Below, one piece after another: positions 8,131 through 18,019 of a stretch of DNA of 64,000 bases. Under the pieces are notes generated by a model, which did not search any database, was not told the DNA's origin, and saw nothing but the letters and a program-made list of their open reading frames with translations. Within the stretch, counting starts at the first letter, position 1; every line of letters starts with the position of its first letter. This stretch comes from an uncultured Dehalococcoidia bacterium (GTDB taxonomy: Bacteria; Chloroflexota; Dehalococcoidia; Lucifugimonadales; Lucifugimonadaceae), in assembly GCA_951812795.1 (NCBI GenBank), contig OX638325.1:2008277-2072276 (forward strand). Reading direction: 5' to 3'. Made by a program: the position numbers and the translations under genes.

Positions 8131-9099
8131 TCAAGCTAACGCGATCTCGTAGATGGCGTACGTGTTGTTGACCGAGTGTACGAGCACGGCTGGCCATATC
8201 GACCTCGTCATTGCGAAAGTAGTTGCGAGCAAGATGCCCATGCCGAAGATGTAGACGTTTGAGTGAAGGGCATTGAAGCTTGGATCGATGTGTATCAGGC
8301 TGAAAAGGGAGGCGGAGAGGATGACGGCGACGGTGACGTTGGAGATTTTTCGAATAATCGGAACCATGAATCCGCGGAAGAGCATCTCTTCGCCGAGCGG
8401 GACGACGATTGATAGGACCGCCAATGCGAGGATCGGGTTACTGCCGAGAACTGCGAACCTCTCGAAAACGCGATCTTGGGAATGCACATCGACACCGGAG
8501 GCGACGAAAATCTGCGATAACGCCAAGTTGAACGCCACCCATGCGATCAAAGGTAGCGCGAATGATGCTACCGTTCGCTCCGGCATTCGCAATCGGAGTT
8601 GATCGGCGAACTGTGTAGGTATTTTGTTGGCGAATATGAACGCCACGGCGATCAGTGCGAACGATCTCACTAAGATCGAGACGATGTTCTTGGTTCCGAT
8701 AATCCAATCTGCATTTTGGAGAAGATTTGTGATCGTTGGCGCGAAAAATAGTAGGGCGGTACTCGTTGCTACGAATCCAGCGAAATATATGGCGTGTTTG
8801 AGTTTGAGGATGTAGACGATGGCCACCGACATCAAAGCGAAGCAGATGCCGATCGCGAGGTTGCCAAGATTGATGAGGTGAGGACTGGCTTCGTGGTGGA
8901 AATCACCAACAAGGAGATCTAGCCAGACTTCAATGCACAGCCAAGTGACGATACCACCTGCGAGCAGGATCGCCAACTCGCGTTTTCGGGGATCCGCGAG
9001 AACGACGAACCGGGTGGTTACCGCTGACCGCACCGACTCATAGCCACGCAACATCGCCGTATAGTTTTGGATCACGTGGTTTGGCGGCGAAAACGGCAT
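8131..9099 (-). CDS. CPBP-family intramembrane metalloprotease
   Basis: A polytopic membrane protein of the CPBP (CAAX protease and bacteriocin-processing, Abi) family. The three signature blocks are present: EEMLFRGF near residue 233, LFSLIHIDPS and VLVHSVNNTYAIYE, supplying the glutamates and histidines of the intramembrane metal site. Around seven or eight hydrophobic segments can be seen. The substrate is unknown. The start is uncertain: the ATG at 9099 has GGAAGAG before it but overlaps the upstream hydrolase gene by about 60 bases, where those bases also encode that protein. The ATG at 9054 would leave only a short overlap but has no ribosome site. Confidence 0.82.
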   Translation of the reverse strand: MPFSPPNHVIQNYTAMLRGYESVRSAVTTRFVVLADPRKRELAILLAGGIVTWLCIEVWLDLLVGDFHHEASPHLINLGNLAIGICFALMSVAIVYILKLKHAIYFAGFVATSTALLFFAPTITNLLQNADWIIGTKNIVSILVRSFALIAVAFIFANKIPTQFADQLRLRMPERTVASFALPLIAWVAFNLALSQIFVASGVDVHSQDRVFERFAVLGSNPILALAVLSIVVPLGEEMLFRGFMVPIIRKISNVTVAVILSASLFSLIHIDPSFNALHSNVYIFGMGILLATTFAMTRSIWPAVLVHSVNNTYAIYEIALA

Positions 9100-9703
9100 A
9101 CTCTTCCGCCGACTGTTCGATCGTAGTGAAATCGCCATGCCCGGGCATCACAACGGTGTTCGCCGGCAACGAGTGGAGGTGGGTAGTGATGCTCTCGATG
9201 ATCTGATCCAGCGCGTCCGAACTTACGGTCTTTCCTGGGCCGCCGGGAAAGAGCGTGTCGCCGGTGAAGACGTGGGGTGATGCGGCGGGCGTGTCGCCGG
9301 GCAACAGGTAGGAAGTGGATCCTGGGGTGTGGCCGGGGGTTGCGATGCACCGAATAGTGATTTCGCCGATCTGGAGGATGTTGTCTTGCGAAACATCGAT
9401 CGGATTGCGGTAGCCGCTTTTTTCGGCTACCGCATGGGCGTCGTCGCCTCCGATGCCGACTGGAGCGTTGAAACGGTCGGTCACGACGTCGAACCCCTCG
9501 AGATGGTCCCAATGATTGTGAGTAATCAGGATCGCTTGGACGTCGGTGTTACCGGCTGCCTCGATGAGTTCGAGAGGTTTGTCCGGAGTGTCGATGATCA
9601 CGCTTTTGTTGGTGCTTCGACAGGTCACCAGATAGGCGTTGTTATAGAACCCGGATACCCATCGCTGAATGGTCCATAGATCGCCCTGGTATTCGATGCC
9701 CAT
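9038..9703 (-). CDS. Metallo-beta-lactamase-fold hydrolase (glyoxalase II-like)
   Basis: Metal-binding signatures of the superfamily occur in order: THNHWDH for the first site, GHTPGSTSY, the bridging aspartate in FTGDTLFPGG, and PGHGDFTT. The size of about 221 residues fits small thiolester-hydrolase-like members such as glyoxalase II or YcbL. Substrate not predictable. GGAGG sits at 9716-9720; directly behind it a GTG (9715) is too close to be used, so the ATG at 9703 is the better start with about 11 bases of spacing. Confidence 0.88.
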   Translation of the reverse strand: MGIEYQGDLWTIQRWVSGFYNNAYLVTCRSTNKSVIIDTPDKPLELIEAAGNTDVQAILITHNHWDHLEGFDVVTDRFNAPVGIGGDDAHAVAEKSGYRNPIDVSQDNILQIGEITIRCIATPGHTPGSTSYLLPGDTPAASPHVFTGDTLFPGGPGKTVSSDALDQIIESITTHLHSLPANTVVMPGHGDFTTIEQSAEEYAVFAAKPRDPKLYGDVAWL

Positions 9704-9744
9704 TGTGATTGTCACCCTCCGTTAAATGCGATATCGCACCGAGT

Positions 9745-10086
9745 CTAACGGAAAGTCTCGACCGCCTCTTCGTAGGATTCGACGATTTGGACAACTTGGT
9801 CGATGGCGGTGACTCTGAACAGGGTTCCCAAGTTGTTTCCGAGCCCGCAGAGTACCAGTTTCCCGTGTCTGACGACGACGCGTGCCGCGATGCTGAGCAA
9901 CGAACGGATGCCGGCGGAGTCTATCGCTTCGACTTGCGCAAAGTCGATGATGATGTTCAAATCGCCGCTCAGAATGCGTTCCCGAACGGACCGTTCGAAC
10001 TCTACGGTGTCGGGTGCCTCGATCCGACCCTTGGGTAGGAGGACCAGAATCGCCCCGTCGCGCCGTTGTGTGGCTTCGATGGTCAA
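9745..10086 (-). CDS. STAS-domain protein, anti-sigma factor antagonist-like
   Basis: A single 113-residue STAS domain. The phosphorylatable serine region is present as EAIDSAGIRSLLS, preceded by the beta strand NIIIDFAQV, as in SpoIIAA and RsbV. Such proteins bind and release anti-sigma factor kinases when dephosphorylated. No kinase or sigma factor gene lies next to it, so its partner is unknown. The frame has no ATG; the start appears to be TTG with GGGA about eight bases upstream. Confidence 0.82.
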   Translation of the reverse strand: MTIEATQRRDGAILVLLPKGRIEAPDTVEFERSVRERILSGDLNIIIDFAQVEAIDSAGIRSLLSIAARVVVRHGKLVLCGLGNNLGTLFRVTAIDQVVQIVESYEEAVETFR

Positions 10087-10232
10087 GAATTATCCCGTGG
10101 TCGGCGACGCCGACCAATGTATTGAAAGTCGGCTTTCGTGTCCTATGCCGACACGCAAACCGAAATTATACCGGTAATCCGAACGTGTGTGCAAAAGGCA
10201 CCTGGTTCGAGCGCGCTCGGAGAAGGGATCGA

Positions 10233-12161
10233 TTACGCAGCAGGCGATGGGTCTACTGCGGAGGAGCCTTCAGTCTGACCAACGGTTCCGACATCTTGTG
10301 CGACTTGGTTTTCGTCAGTCGGACCGTCGTCAGCGCCAGAAGTTTCGCTACGTGACTCGCTCGGGTCGCGGCCTTCCATGATGGCTTCGAACTGATCCGC
10401 ATCGATGGTCTCGTTTTCGAGGAGGAAATCCGAAACAGCCTCCAGTTTGTCCTCGTGTTTGGTGAGAATTTCCGTTGCGGTTTCGACGCCTTCTCGTAGC
10501 AACCGATCGATCTCGCGGTCAATAATCGCTTCGGTCTTCAAGCTGTAGTCGCGTTCCTCGGAGATCTCCCGGCCGAGGAAGATCGCCTCCTGGCGCTTGC
10601 CGAAGGATCGGTAGGTAAGTTCGTCGCTCATGCCGTAACGCATGATCATCTCGCGCGCGATGCGGGTCGCCTGTTCAAAGTCGTTGGAAGCTCCAGTGGT
10701 TATCTTGCCGAGTTTCAGTTCCTCGGCGGCGCGTCCGCCCATAGCACCGGCGATGCGCGCCAGGAGGTACGGTTTCGTGAGGTAGGACTTGTCTTCCTGT
10801 TCCCAACGTGTGAAACCACCGGCGTGGCCGCGGGCAATGATCGAGATCTTGCCGACGCGGTCGCCTTCTGGCATGAAGTATGGCACTACGGCGTGTCCGG
10901 CCTCGTGGAACGCGGTCAACCGCCGTTCGTCTTCGGTGATGACCTTGCTCTTGCGCGCCGGACCGATGGAGACGCGGTCGATCGATTCCAATAGTTCATC
11001 GAGTCCGATCGATTTCTTGTTTTTGCGGGCGGCGAGGAGCGCGGATTCGTTGATCAGGTTGGCCAGATCTGCACCAGAGAAACCGGGCGTCTGCTTGGCG
11101 ACGGTCTGCATTTCGACGCCTTTATCAAAAGGTTTGCCCTTGGCGTGGACGTCGAGAATGGCGGTGCGCCCGCGGATGTCGGGCGTGTCGAGGGTCACTC
11201 GGCGGTCGAAACGGCCGGGTCGGAGCAATGCCGGATCGAGAATGTCGGGCCGGTTGGTGGCCGCGATGACGATGACTGAAGAGTTGGTGTCGAAACCATC
11301 CATCTCGACGAGAATCTGGTTGAGCGTCTGTTCGCGTTCGTCGTGACCGCCGCCGAGGCCAGCACCGCGGTGTCTGCCGACGGCGTCGATTTCATCAACG
11401 AAGATGATGCACGGAGCATGGCGCTTTGCCTGTTGGAATAGATCTCGCACCCGGGAGGCGCCGACACCGACGAACATCTCGACGAACTCAGAACCTGAGA
11501 TCGAGAAGAATGGCACGCCAGCCTCACCGGCGACGGCACGGGCTAGCAGCGTCTTACCGGTGCCTGGCGGACCGACCAAGAGAACACCGCGCGGAATGCG
11601 CGCACCCAGAGCTTGGAAGCGTTCGGGGAATTTGAGGAATTCGACGATCTCCTCGAGCTCTTCTTTGGCTTCGGGGACGCCGGCGACGTCGAAGAAGGTT
11701 ACGGTGGCCTTGGCACCGACGAACATGCGGGCTCGGGTGCGGCCGAAATTCATCGTCTGGCTGTTGCCGGCTTGAGCCTGCCGCAACATAAAGATGAGAA
11801 GCCCGGCGAACAGGATTAACGGGAGGAACCCGATGAGGGCCTGCAACAGGGTTGCGAGGCCGCTCTGGCCGCGGACGTCGAGACGATAGTTGTTGAGATC
11901 GGCGCCGGCGTCAGAAAGGGCTTCGAAGACGCTGGTAGAAGATTCTTTGCGGGACGAGAAGACCTGCGAGCCGTTGTCGATCTTGACCGTGTCACCGTTG
12001 ACTTCGATGCTCAGCGCCGGTCCGGTATTGTCGCGAGCCATCTCAACGACGCGATTGAAGGGGATGGTCTCAGATCCGTCGCCGGTGCGGAACAACAGCA
12101 GAATCAATGCGATCGCCGCCACGGCGATCAGCACGTATACCAATGAGTTTCGGATTCTCAC
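10233..12161 (-). CDS. ftsH: ATP-dependent zinc metalloprotease FtsH
   Basis: Membrane-anchored AAA protease for quality control of membrane and short-lived proteins. Two membrane segments flank a small external domain in the first 130 residues. The AAA module shows [13 protein letters not shown] near residue 195, [15 protein letters not shown] and the second region of homology [11 protein letters not shown]. The protease domain has the zinc site HEAGH near residue 417 and the usual third ligand further on. Length (642) is normal. It ends with an acidic, low-complexity tail. The start codon is GTG without a clear ribosome site. Confidence 0.97.
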   Translation of the reverse strand: MRIRNSLVYVLIAVAAIALILLLFRTGDGSETIPFNRVVEMARDNTGPALSIEVNGDTVKIDNGSQVFSSRKESSTSVFEALSDAGADLNNYRLDVRGQSGLATLLQALIGFLPLILFAGLLIFMLRQAQAGNSQTMNFGRTRARMFVGAKATVTFFDVAGVPEAKEELEEIVEFLKFPERFQALGARIPRGVLLVGPPGTGKTLLARAVAGEAGVPFFSISGSEFVEMFVGVGASRVRDLFQQAKRHAPCIIFVDEIDAVGRHRGAGLGGGHDEREQTLNQILVEMDGFDTNSSVIVIAATNRPDILDPALLRPGRFDRRVTLDTPDIRGRTAILDVHAKGKPFDKGVEMQTVAKQTPGFSGADLANLINESALLAARKNKKSIGLDELLESIDRVSIGPARKSKVITEDERRLTAFHEAGHAVVPYFMPEGDRVGKISIIARGHAGGFTRWEQEDKSYLTKPYLLARIAGAMGGRAAEELKLGKITTGASNDFEQATRIAREMIMRYGMSDELTYRSFGKRQEAIFLGREISEERDYSLKTEAIIDREIDRLLREGVETATEILTKHEDKLEAVSDFLLENETIDADQFEAIMEGRDPSESRSETSGADDGPTDENQVAQDVGTVGQTEGSSAVDPSPAA

Positions 12162-12283
12162 AGCTTGGATTCTAATTCACGGCAACTCGGGAGTCGCGAC
12201 TTCCTGTGCCTTCTGATACGTCGACAAAGGCCGACGCGGTTCTAGCTCCGGATGACATGGGACTCGACGAAGTATGCGGAGGG

Positions 12284-13030
12284 TCAAGGGTTGAACGGTT
12301 TTTTGCCGTTCTCTTGGCAGAATTCGCGGGCATGCCCGAGCATTAACTCACGGACGCCGATCGAGAATGTAGTGGCACCGATCGATTTTCCGGCCGCGAC
12401 GGCTCGTCGCTCTACGTCCGCGGTGGCTGCGACGCGATCCGGATGCATCGGTTGGCCGGCGATGCCCATGCTGGCGGCGAAGTCGTTAGGTCCGCCGGCG
12501 ACGCCGGTCAGGCCGGGCACGGCGAGGATGTCGTCGAGATTGTCGTGCGCCTTCTTAGATTCGATCTGGGCCATGACGATCATGTTTTCGTTTGCCCATT
12601 TCATGAAGGCCCGTTGACCGCCGTACGCCTCGATTTTCTCCGGGTCGTTGAATTCGGTGCCTCGTCCACCACCCCAGGAGCGCCAACCCGCTTCGGGGAA
12701 AAGGCAGGCGTCGGCGAGAGCCTGAGCCTCCGCTCCAGTCTCGACGTGGGGTCCGGTGACACCTTGGACGCCGCGATCGAGATATAGATTGACCTGGTAG
12801 GCGGCGTTGTCCGGAACGCGCGCGGTCACGGACATGCCAAGGGCGTTGGATAAGCGACAGATGTCGTCGACGCTCTCGACGGAGTAGGCTCCGTGTTCAC
12901 CGTCGATGCTGATCGCGTCGAAGCCGACATGGGCGGCGAGTTCGATGAGCTGGGACGACGGGAACGGAAGGGCGAACACCAACGCATAGCGTCCTTCCCG
13001 GTTGGCTTTGAGGATAGTGTTTTCAATCAT
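12284..13030 (-). CDS. HpcH/HpaI-family aldolase
   Basis: A class II pyruvate-type aldolase related to 4-hydroxy-2-oxoheptanedioate aldolase. Visible signatures are DAISIDGEHGAYS, RVPDNAAYQVNLYLDRGVQG, the metal-ligand region MAQIESKKA and GVAGGPNDFAASMG. These enzymes cleave 2-oxo-hydroxy acids to pyruvate or a related oxo acid plus an aldehyde. AAGGA lies about 12 bases before the ATG. The enolase-superfamily dehydratase gene immediately upstream could supply 2-oxo sugar acids, suggesting a sugar-acid catabolic pair, though this is inference. Confidence 0.87.
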   Translation of the reverse strand: MIENTILKANREGRYALVFALPFPSSQLIELAAHVGFDAISIDGEHGAYSVESVDDICRLSNALGMSVTARVPDNAAYQVNLYLDRGVQGVTGPHVETGAEAQALADACLFPEAGWRSWGGGRGTEFNDPEKIEAYGGQRAFMKWANENMIVMAQIESKKAHDNLDDILAVPGLTGVAGGPNDFAASMGIAGQPMHPDRVAATADVERRAVAAGKSIGATTFSIGVRELMLGHAREFCQENGKKPFNP

Positions 13031-13176
13031 GTACGGCTTTTTCCTTTTCAGTCTCTGCCCGGGTGAGTTCTCTCAAGATTTCGCTCGAATCTCTTTGGTC
13101 TGCGGATCGGTGCTTGATCTTCTGATGGGGTGAATTCTAGCAACTGTTCGGTCGGTGTGCGTTGTGACGGTTGCGT

Positions 13177-14337
13177 TCAGATCCGGCGATTGGACCCACC
13201 GCGAGCGGTAGGACGAACGAATGGCGGGTGGGCGTCGATTTCGTCGAGGTCGAGATCGATGCCGAGGCCGGGTGCGTCGCTCAGGGTGACGTATCCGTCT
13301 TTCTGACGGGGTAGACCGAGACAGACGGTGAAGTACCAGGGCGAGTAAAACTCGGCGTGATACTCCTGGATCTCGAAGTTCACGATCGACGCGTCGAGGT
13401 GCATCTCGGCGATGGCGCCAATGGGGGAGCAGACGTTGTGTGGTGCCATCGTGATGTGTTTTGCCTCGGCCATGATGGCGATCTTTTTGAGCTCAGTTAT
13501 GCCCCCGGCATTGGCGATATCGGGCTGCAGAACGTCGACTGCATGGGCGTCGATGATGTCGGCGAATGGGAACTTGGTGTAAAGGCGTTCGCCGGTGGCG
13601 ATCGGAATGCCGACTTTGCGTCGGACTTCGAGGAGTTCGCAGAGGCGCTCTTCGGAGACCGGTTCTTCGTAGAAGAGCGGACGGTACTTTTCGAGCCGGT
13701 TGCCGAGTTTGATGGCGTTCATCACATCGAACTTGGCGTGGGCTTCAACGAGGATGTCGACCTCGTCTCCTACGGCTTCACGGACCTTGGCTACTCTGGC
13801 TTCGGCGATCGATGCCTCGCGCTCGGAGATCTTGTAGTAGTTCGTTTGCGCGAAGGGGTCGAATTTCATCGCGGTGTAACCCATGTCGACGACCACTTTC
13901 GCCTCTTCGGCGTTCTGTCTGGGGGAGCCCGGGTTCGCGTACCAGCCGTTGGCGTAGACGCGGATTTTCTTTCTCTGGGATCCGCCGAGCAGTTGGTAGA
14001 CCGGGCGGTCCAGGATTTTGCCTTTGAGGTCCCACAGCGCGATGTCGATCCCGCTGATGGCGGTCATGGCGAGTCGGCCGCGTTTGCCGGGGGCGTTGTG
14101 GTACATATCGGTCCAGATCGCTTCGGTGTCGAGCGGGTCGCGGTCGACGACCCACTTCTCGACCAAGTGGGTGGCGAGGAGCTTAACCGAGTCGTCGGCC
14201 TCCATCGGACTAGCGTCTCCCAAGCCATACAATCCCGGCTGATCGGTGTTCAATTGGACAACCAGCCAGTTGCGATCGGCGTTATGGTGTTTTGCCGAAA
14301 ACTGGTGGAACTGGATTCCGGTAACTGCGGGCATCAT
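13177..14337 (-). CDS. Mandelate racemase / muconate-lactonizing enzyme family protein
   Basis: An enolase-superfamily enzyme acting on a carboxylate substrate by proton abstraction next to the acid group. The capping domain leads into ALWDLKGKILDRPVYQLLGG, then KFDPF with the second-strand lysine region, metal ligands in VEAHAKF, FYEEPVSEE and ATGERLY, and QPDIANAGGITELKK followed by APHNVCSPIG. The motif set is that of acid-sugar dehydratases, but substrate cannot be assigned. The two ATG codons at 14334 and 14337 follow GGAGTAG. It lies just upstream of the HpcH/HpaI aldolase, and a paralogue is at 24.2 kb. Confidence 0.88.
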   Translation of the reverse strand: MMPAVTGIQFHQFSAKHHNADRNWLVVQLNTDQPGLYGLGDASPMEADDSVKLLATHLVEKWVVDRDPLDTEAIWTDMYHNAPGKRGRLAMTAISGIDIALWDLKGKILDRPVYQLLGGSQRKKIRVYANGWYANPGSPRQNAEEAKVVVDMGYTAMKFDPFAQTNYYKISEREASIAEARVAKVREAVGDEVDILVEAHAKFDVMNAIKLGNRLEKYRPLFYEEPVSEERLCELLEVRRKVGIPIATGERLYTKFPFADIIDAHAVDVLQPDIANAGGITELKKIAIMAEAKHITMAPHNVCSPIGAIAEMHLDASIVNFEIQEYHAEFYSPWYFTVCLGLPRQKDGYVTLSDAPGLGIDLDLDEIDAHPPFVRPTARGGSNRRI

Positions 14338-14457
14338 CTACTCCGACGATTGATGGTCATGTTCTTCGTGTCGAATGCATCTGCAAAGGATACCAAGCGC
14401 ACCGGCGAACAGTGGTTGTATTTCTGTCAATAGTGGTTGCGATAAACTTTGCGTGTT

Positions 14458-15741
14458 ATGGGTATCTGCTTGCCGGAAAAAGCGTTGCACGAGGTTTGGC
14501 GACGAGCCGATTCCAATCGTGCCTCGGTCGCAACAGTTTGCGGGGATCGCTATCGAGTGCTCTACTCGGGGATGCCGGGAGGCTCGTTTGGTCCCGATTT
14601 TAGGGACGCGGTGTTAGAGGCGGACGATGGGTCTGAACTGCAGGGCGATGTCGAGATTCATCGCGACGTGTCAGACTGGTATGCTCATGGTCATGATGGC
14701 GATGCCCGGTACGGGCGCGTGGTATTTCATGTGGTGGCCAACGGAATCGACGATGGAACGGGCGCGTCTTCGTCGATGCATCCTGACCTGCCTGACGGCT
14801 TACCCTCAAACACCGTGAATGCGCTCGGGATGGCGGTGCCAGAGGCTGCTATCGGGCCGCTGATGAACCATGCCGGCACGTCGGCCTTAGACGTTGCGCC
14901 GTGCCGAATCCGAGTTTCGGAATCTGAATCCGTCGCAGAATGGCTCGACGCGATGGGGGATGCGAGGTTCGCGCTCAAGGTCCGGAGCCAATGTATCGAT
15001 ATCGAGAAGTTCGGGCCGGACTTGGCGCTGCAGTTGGCGATATTCGAAGCGTTGGGATATCCGCGGAATCGCGTCGCGTTCCGGCACTTGGCTAAACGTT
15101 TGCCCTGGGCGTTCCTGGCGTCGTTCGTCGGTGATTGCGACGCGGCCGCTGGTGACGGTGTTACGAGAGCGATCGCGCTGTTGCGGTGGGGCGCCGGGTT
15201 CGGTGAAAAGCCGGAGTGGGTGTCGGCGCCGCGACTGGTCGGTGAGCTTCCTGAATGGACCGCAGCCGCGAGTCGACCGGCAAATCGGCCGGAAACTCGA
15301 TTGATTGCTGCGGCTCATATAGTTGCGGAGTGGTGGCGATTCGGAAGTCCCATCCGGCACGCTGTTGCGATGCTGCGTGGAGCTTCTTCTGGAGCACAAC
15401 TCCGCGACGTCTATCGTTTCGGCAGAGGCACGATCGGTTCGGGGCGCGCCGGTGAGATAGTGATCAACGCGATTTTGCCCACCGTCGCCGCTTGGGCCGA
15501 GGTTGGACGCGACCGTGCGATGTACTTAGAAGCGATGCGTCTCTATCGCACGCATCCGGCGCTGCCTTCGAACTCGGTTATGAAAGAGGCGGTGCAAGTC
15601 TTGGCGCGGCGCGGCGTGCCGTTGAGCAACATCCGCGGTGCGCGTCGGCAGTTCGGTGTCATGCACATTTACAAAACGATGCTTCTGCGGCCACGGATAT
15701 CGCGCCAGATCCGTTTGGGCAGCCGGGTCTTGTCATCGTGA
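14458..15741 (+). CDS. DUF2851 family protein
   Basis: A 427-residue protein matching the DUF2851 family by its N-terminal pattern: GSFGPDFRDAVL, then LQGDVEIHRDVSDWYAHGH and a VVFHVV strand. The GDVEIH/SDW/HGH cluster looks like a catalytic or metal site but the biochemical role of the family is not known to me. The C-terminal half is alpha helical. A TTG at 14449 is possible, but I chose the ATG at 14458. Its stop overlaps the GTG start of the next gene (GTGA), so the two are probably made together. Confidence 0.78.
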   Translation: MGICLPEKALHEVWRRADSNRASVATVCGDRYRVLYSGMPGGSFGPDFRDAVLEADDGSELQGDVEIHRDVSDWYAHGHDGDARYGRVVFHVVANGIDDGTGASSSMHPDLPDGLPSNTVNALGMAVPEAAIGPLMNHAGTSALDVAPCRIRVSESESVAEWLDAMGDARFALKVRSQCIDIEKFGPDLALQLAIFEALGYPRNRVAFRHLAKRLPWAFLASFVGDCDAAAGDGVTRAIALLRWGAGFGEKPEWVSAPRLVGELPEWTAAASRPANRPETRLIAAAHIVAEWWRFGSPIRHAVAMLRGASSGAQLRDVYRFGRGTIGSGRAGEIVINAILPTVAAWAEVGRDRAMYLEAMRLYRTHPALPSNSVMKEAVQVLARRGVPLSNIRGARRQFGVMHIYKTMLLRPRISRQIRLGSRVLSS

Positions 15742-16607
15742 ACGAAGTTCCGCGAATCTCGAGATTCTGCACGTGTTCGGATCTACCGACACACTTGGCC
15801 GGCGGAGAATTGAAGGAATTGATCGGAGAGGATTTGGCATCGTCATCTGTTGGCGCCGGTCCTGCTATCGCGGCCAGGTCGTCGAAATTCTGCACCTGTT
15901 CGGATCTGCCCGCTACTCTGATGGTTAAGTCGGGCGACGCGGATCATTCGAGTGTCGAGGACTCAGGCGTTGATGTAGAAGAGGCAGGGACTGAAGCCGA
16001 GATCGAGTCTTCGGCAAGATTGTTTGCTCCGACTCAAACGGCGGGAATCGTTGATCGACCCACATCTCCACCGATTGCGGCAACAGATGCTCCTTCGTCG
16101 GCGACCGTTGAGGATGCTGAAATTGAGCTATCGAGCGTATCCGAATTGCTGCCTGGCGAATCTTCGCTTTATTCGGTGTTGACGCACGGCCGGGGCGGCT
16201 CGGAAGTGGTTTTGACCCAGCGGCGCGTATTGCTGCGCGGCTCACCGGACGCGAAGATTCTGCACGCTTCGATTCGGTTGGCAGATATCGACGCGGTAAG
16301 GATTGAGAGGGCCAGTCCGAATCGTCGCTCGTTGGTCTGGGGACTGATCGGCTTCGGCGCGTCGGTCGGCATGTGGCAGGCTCTCGACGGCGTGGGAAAT
16401 CTGCGGCTGTTCATCGCCGCCGCAGTTGTCTTGATGAGCTTGGTGCTTTTAGCGGACTACTTTTTGAGGCCCCCGGATTTGGTGGTCGCCTTGAGCGCGC
16501 GTTCGGGTTCTGAATTGGTTATCGACTTCGGACAATCGCACACCGAGGAAGCTGACCGCTTCGCGGCGCGAGTGATCTCGAAGTTGGAGGTTTTGACCCG
16601 CAATTGA
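15738..16607 (+). CDS. Membrane protein with duplicated CTCSDLP motif and PH-like region
   Basis: Not a family I recognise. Residues 9-20 and 50-61 repeat the motif S-[RK]-FCTCSDLP-x2-L. The repeat differs at the DNA level mainly in third codon positions, which shows that it is translated and selected. A long acidic, Ser-rich linker follows. The stretch SLYSVLTHGRGG to ILHASIRLADIDAVRIER resembles bacterial PH-domain strands, and two membrane helices follow (around SLVWGLIGFGASVGMW and LFIAAAVVLMSLVLLA). The GTG start overlaps the DUF2851 stop as GTGA. An upstream start at 15492 would overlap DUF2851 by 250 bases and is unlikely. The CxC pairs might bind a metal, but that is a guess. Confidence 0.65.
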   Translation: MNEVPRISRFCTCSDLPTHLAGGELKELIGEDLASSSVGAGPAIAARSSKFCTCSDLPATLMVKSGDADHSSVEDSGVDVEEAGTEAEIESSARLFAPTQTAGIVDRPTSPPIAATDAPSSATVEDAEIELSSVSELLPGESSLYSVLTHGRGGSEVVLTQRRVLLRGSPDAKILHASIRLADIDAVRIERASPNRRSLVWGLIGFGASVGMWQALDGVGNLRLFIAAAVVLMSLVLLADYFLRPPDLVVALSARSGSELVIDFGQSHTEEADRFAARVISKLEVLTRN

Positions 16608-16675
16608 TCGTCGAAACTCGATGTGGTCGTGTAGACGAGAGTCGAATTGACGCGCTGCGGTGGTCGGCCGCTCGG

Positions 16676-17776
16676 TCATCCGATGCGAAGCGACGGTATC
16701 ACGTCTAAATCGTACGCGTCGCGAGCGCCGTTCTGATAGCGTTCCAATCCGGCCCGAGCAATCATTGCGCCGTTGTCGGTGCAGAGAGGAATCGGCGGGG
16801 TGACAACGGGTAGCGGTGATTTCGATTGCATCGTTTCTCGCAGCGGCCGGTTGGCCGCAACACCGCCGACGAGTACGATAGCCGAGCAATCGAATTCGAT
16901 CGCCGCCGAGATGGTCTTGGTGACGAGGACGTCAACCACCGAGTCTTGGAATGCCTTGGCGATGTTCGCCACTTTATTTTCGTCCGCGGTTCGATTGGAT
17001 TCGGAGCGCGGGTAGATGCCTTCCGCGCGGGCACGGTTCAGCACCGCGGTCTTCAATCCGCTGAACGAGAATTCGTGGGTACCCCGGATCCAGGCACGGG
17101 GCAACGGTATGACTTCGTCGTCGGCATTCTCGGCCGCCCGCTGAATCTCCGGGCCGCCCGGATAAGGTAGACCAATGGCGCGCGCCGCTTTGTCGAACGC
17201 TTCACCCGCGGCATCATCCCGCGTCTCGCCGACGAGCTGGAAACTTAATGATGATCCATTTCGCTCGGCGAGCACGAGTTCGGTATGGCCGCCGGACACG
17301 ATTAAGCACATCGCCGGGGCCCCGCCGATCCGATGCAATGCTTCGGCGAGCGGGAGATGCGTGTCGGTGACGATGCCGGCTTCGTGGGTCGATCCGTTCG
17401 AGTCGCTCGGTTGACGAATGAAGGCCGCCATGACGTGACCAACGAGATGATTGACGCCGATGAGCGGTTTACCGGTGACGGCAGCCGCGCCCTTGGCGTA
17501 GTTGACGCCGACCATCAGCGAACCGGCGAGACCCGGTCCATTGGTGACCGCGATAGCGTCTAGATCGCTCCAGTCGAGTCGGGCGTCTTCCAAAGCCGCT
17601 CGAACGACGGGCGAGATGTCGCGGATGTGTTGCCGAGAAGCCACCTCCGGGACGATGCCGCCGTAGCGAGCATGGATGTCGGCCTGGCTGGCGACGACGT
17701 TGGCGAACATCCTTCCGGCCGAGTCGACGATGCCCGCGGCGGTTTCGTCGCAAGATGTTTCAATGCCTAGAATCAT
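16676..17776 (-). CDS. tsaD: tRNA N6-adenosine threonylcarbamoyltransferase
   Basis: Completes the t6A37 modification of ANN-decoding tRNAs with TsaB and TsaE. It starts MILGIETSCDETAAGIVD, contains the metal-binding pair in SRQHIRDISP, the ATP/metal regions VTNGPGLAGSLMVGVNYAKG and LIVSGGHTEL, and the C-terminal VLVGGVAANRPLRE and PLCTDNGAMIA. Length (366) is a little above the E. coli protein. It is convergent with the DUF2851 gene set and divergent from the small genes at 18.0 kb; the 243-base gap before them holds nothing I can name. Confidence 0.96.
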   Translation of the reverse strand: MILGIETSCDETAAGIVDSAGRMFANVVASQADIHARYGGIVPEVASRQHIRDISPVVRAALEDARLDWSDLDAIAVTNGPGLAGSLMVGVNYAKGAAAVTGKPLIGVNHLVGHVMAAFIRQPSDSNGSTHEAGIVTDTHLPLAEALHRIGGAPAMCLIVSGGHTELVLAERNGSSLSFQLVGETRDDAAGEAFDKAARAIGLPYPGGPEIQRAAENADDEVIPLPRAWIRGTHEFSFSGLKTAVLNRARAEGIYPRSESNRTADENKVANIAKAFQDSVVDVLVTKTISAAIEFDCSAIVLVGGVAANRPLRETMQSKSPLPVVTPPIPLCTDNGAMIARAGLERYQNGARDAYDLDVIPSLRIG

Positions 17777-18019
17777 GTCAGATCGTCTTCAACGCGGAGG
17801 TCGAATTGCGGGTTAATGCCCTTCTTCGGATAGCAAATTTCAAGCGCATGTCCCACGATTCTAAGAGTATCGGATTCGGTTAGATCAGGGAAAGTACGAC
17901 ATCGACGAATCGCGATAATTGGATGGCATTTCGAAGTGCGGGTACTCATCGCGAACCGCGCGTAACTTAATGGGTTGGTTATTGCGAGGCCATCTGAAAG
18001 GGTGATAGGATTGGAGGAA

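Noticed and set aside
9715-9720. GTG start of the metallo-hydrolase gene
   Set aside because: It directly abuts the GGAGG ribosome site and so cannot be used with it; ATG at 9703 has workable spacing.
13357-14433. 358-codon plus-strand frame opposite the enolase-superfamily gene
   Set aside because: Antisense shadow caused by GC-rich third positions; the minus-strand enzyme has all family motifs.
15492-15737. Upstream extension of the CTCSDLP protein to 15492
   Set aside because: It would overlap the DUF2851 coding region by about 250 bases, and the GTGA overlap at 15738 is a better start.
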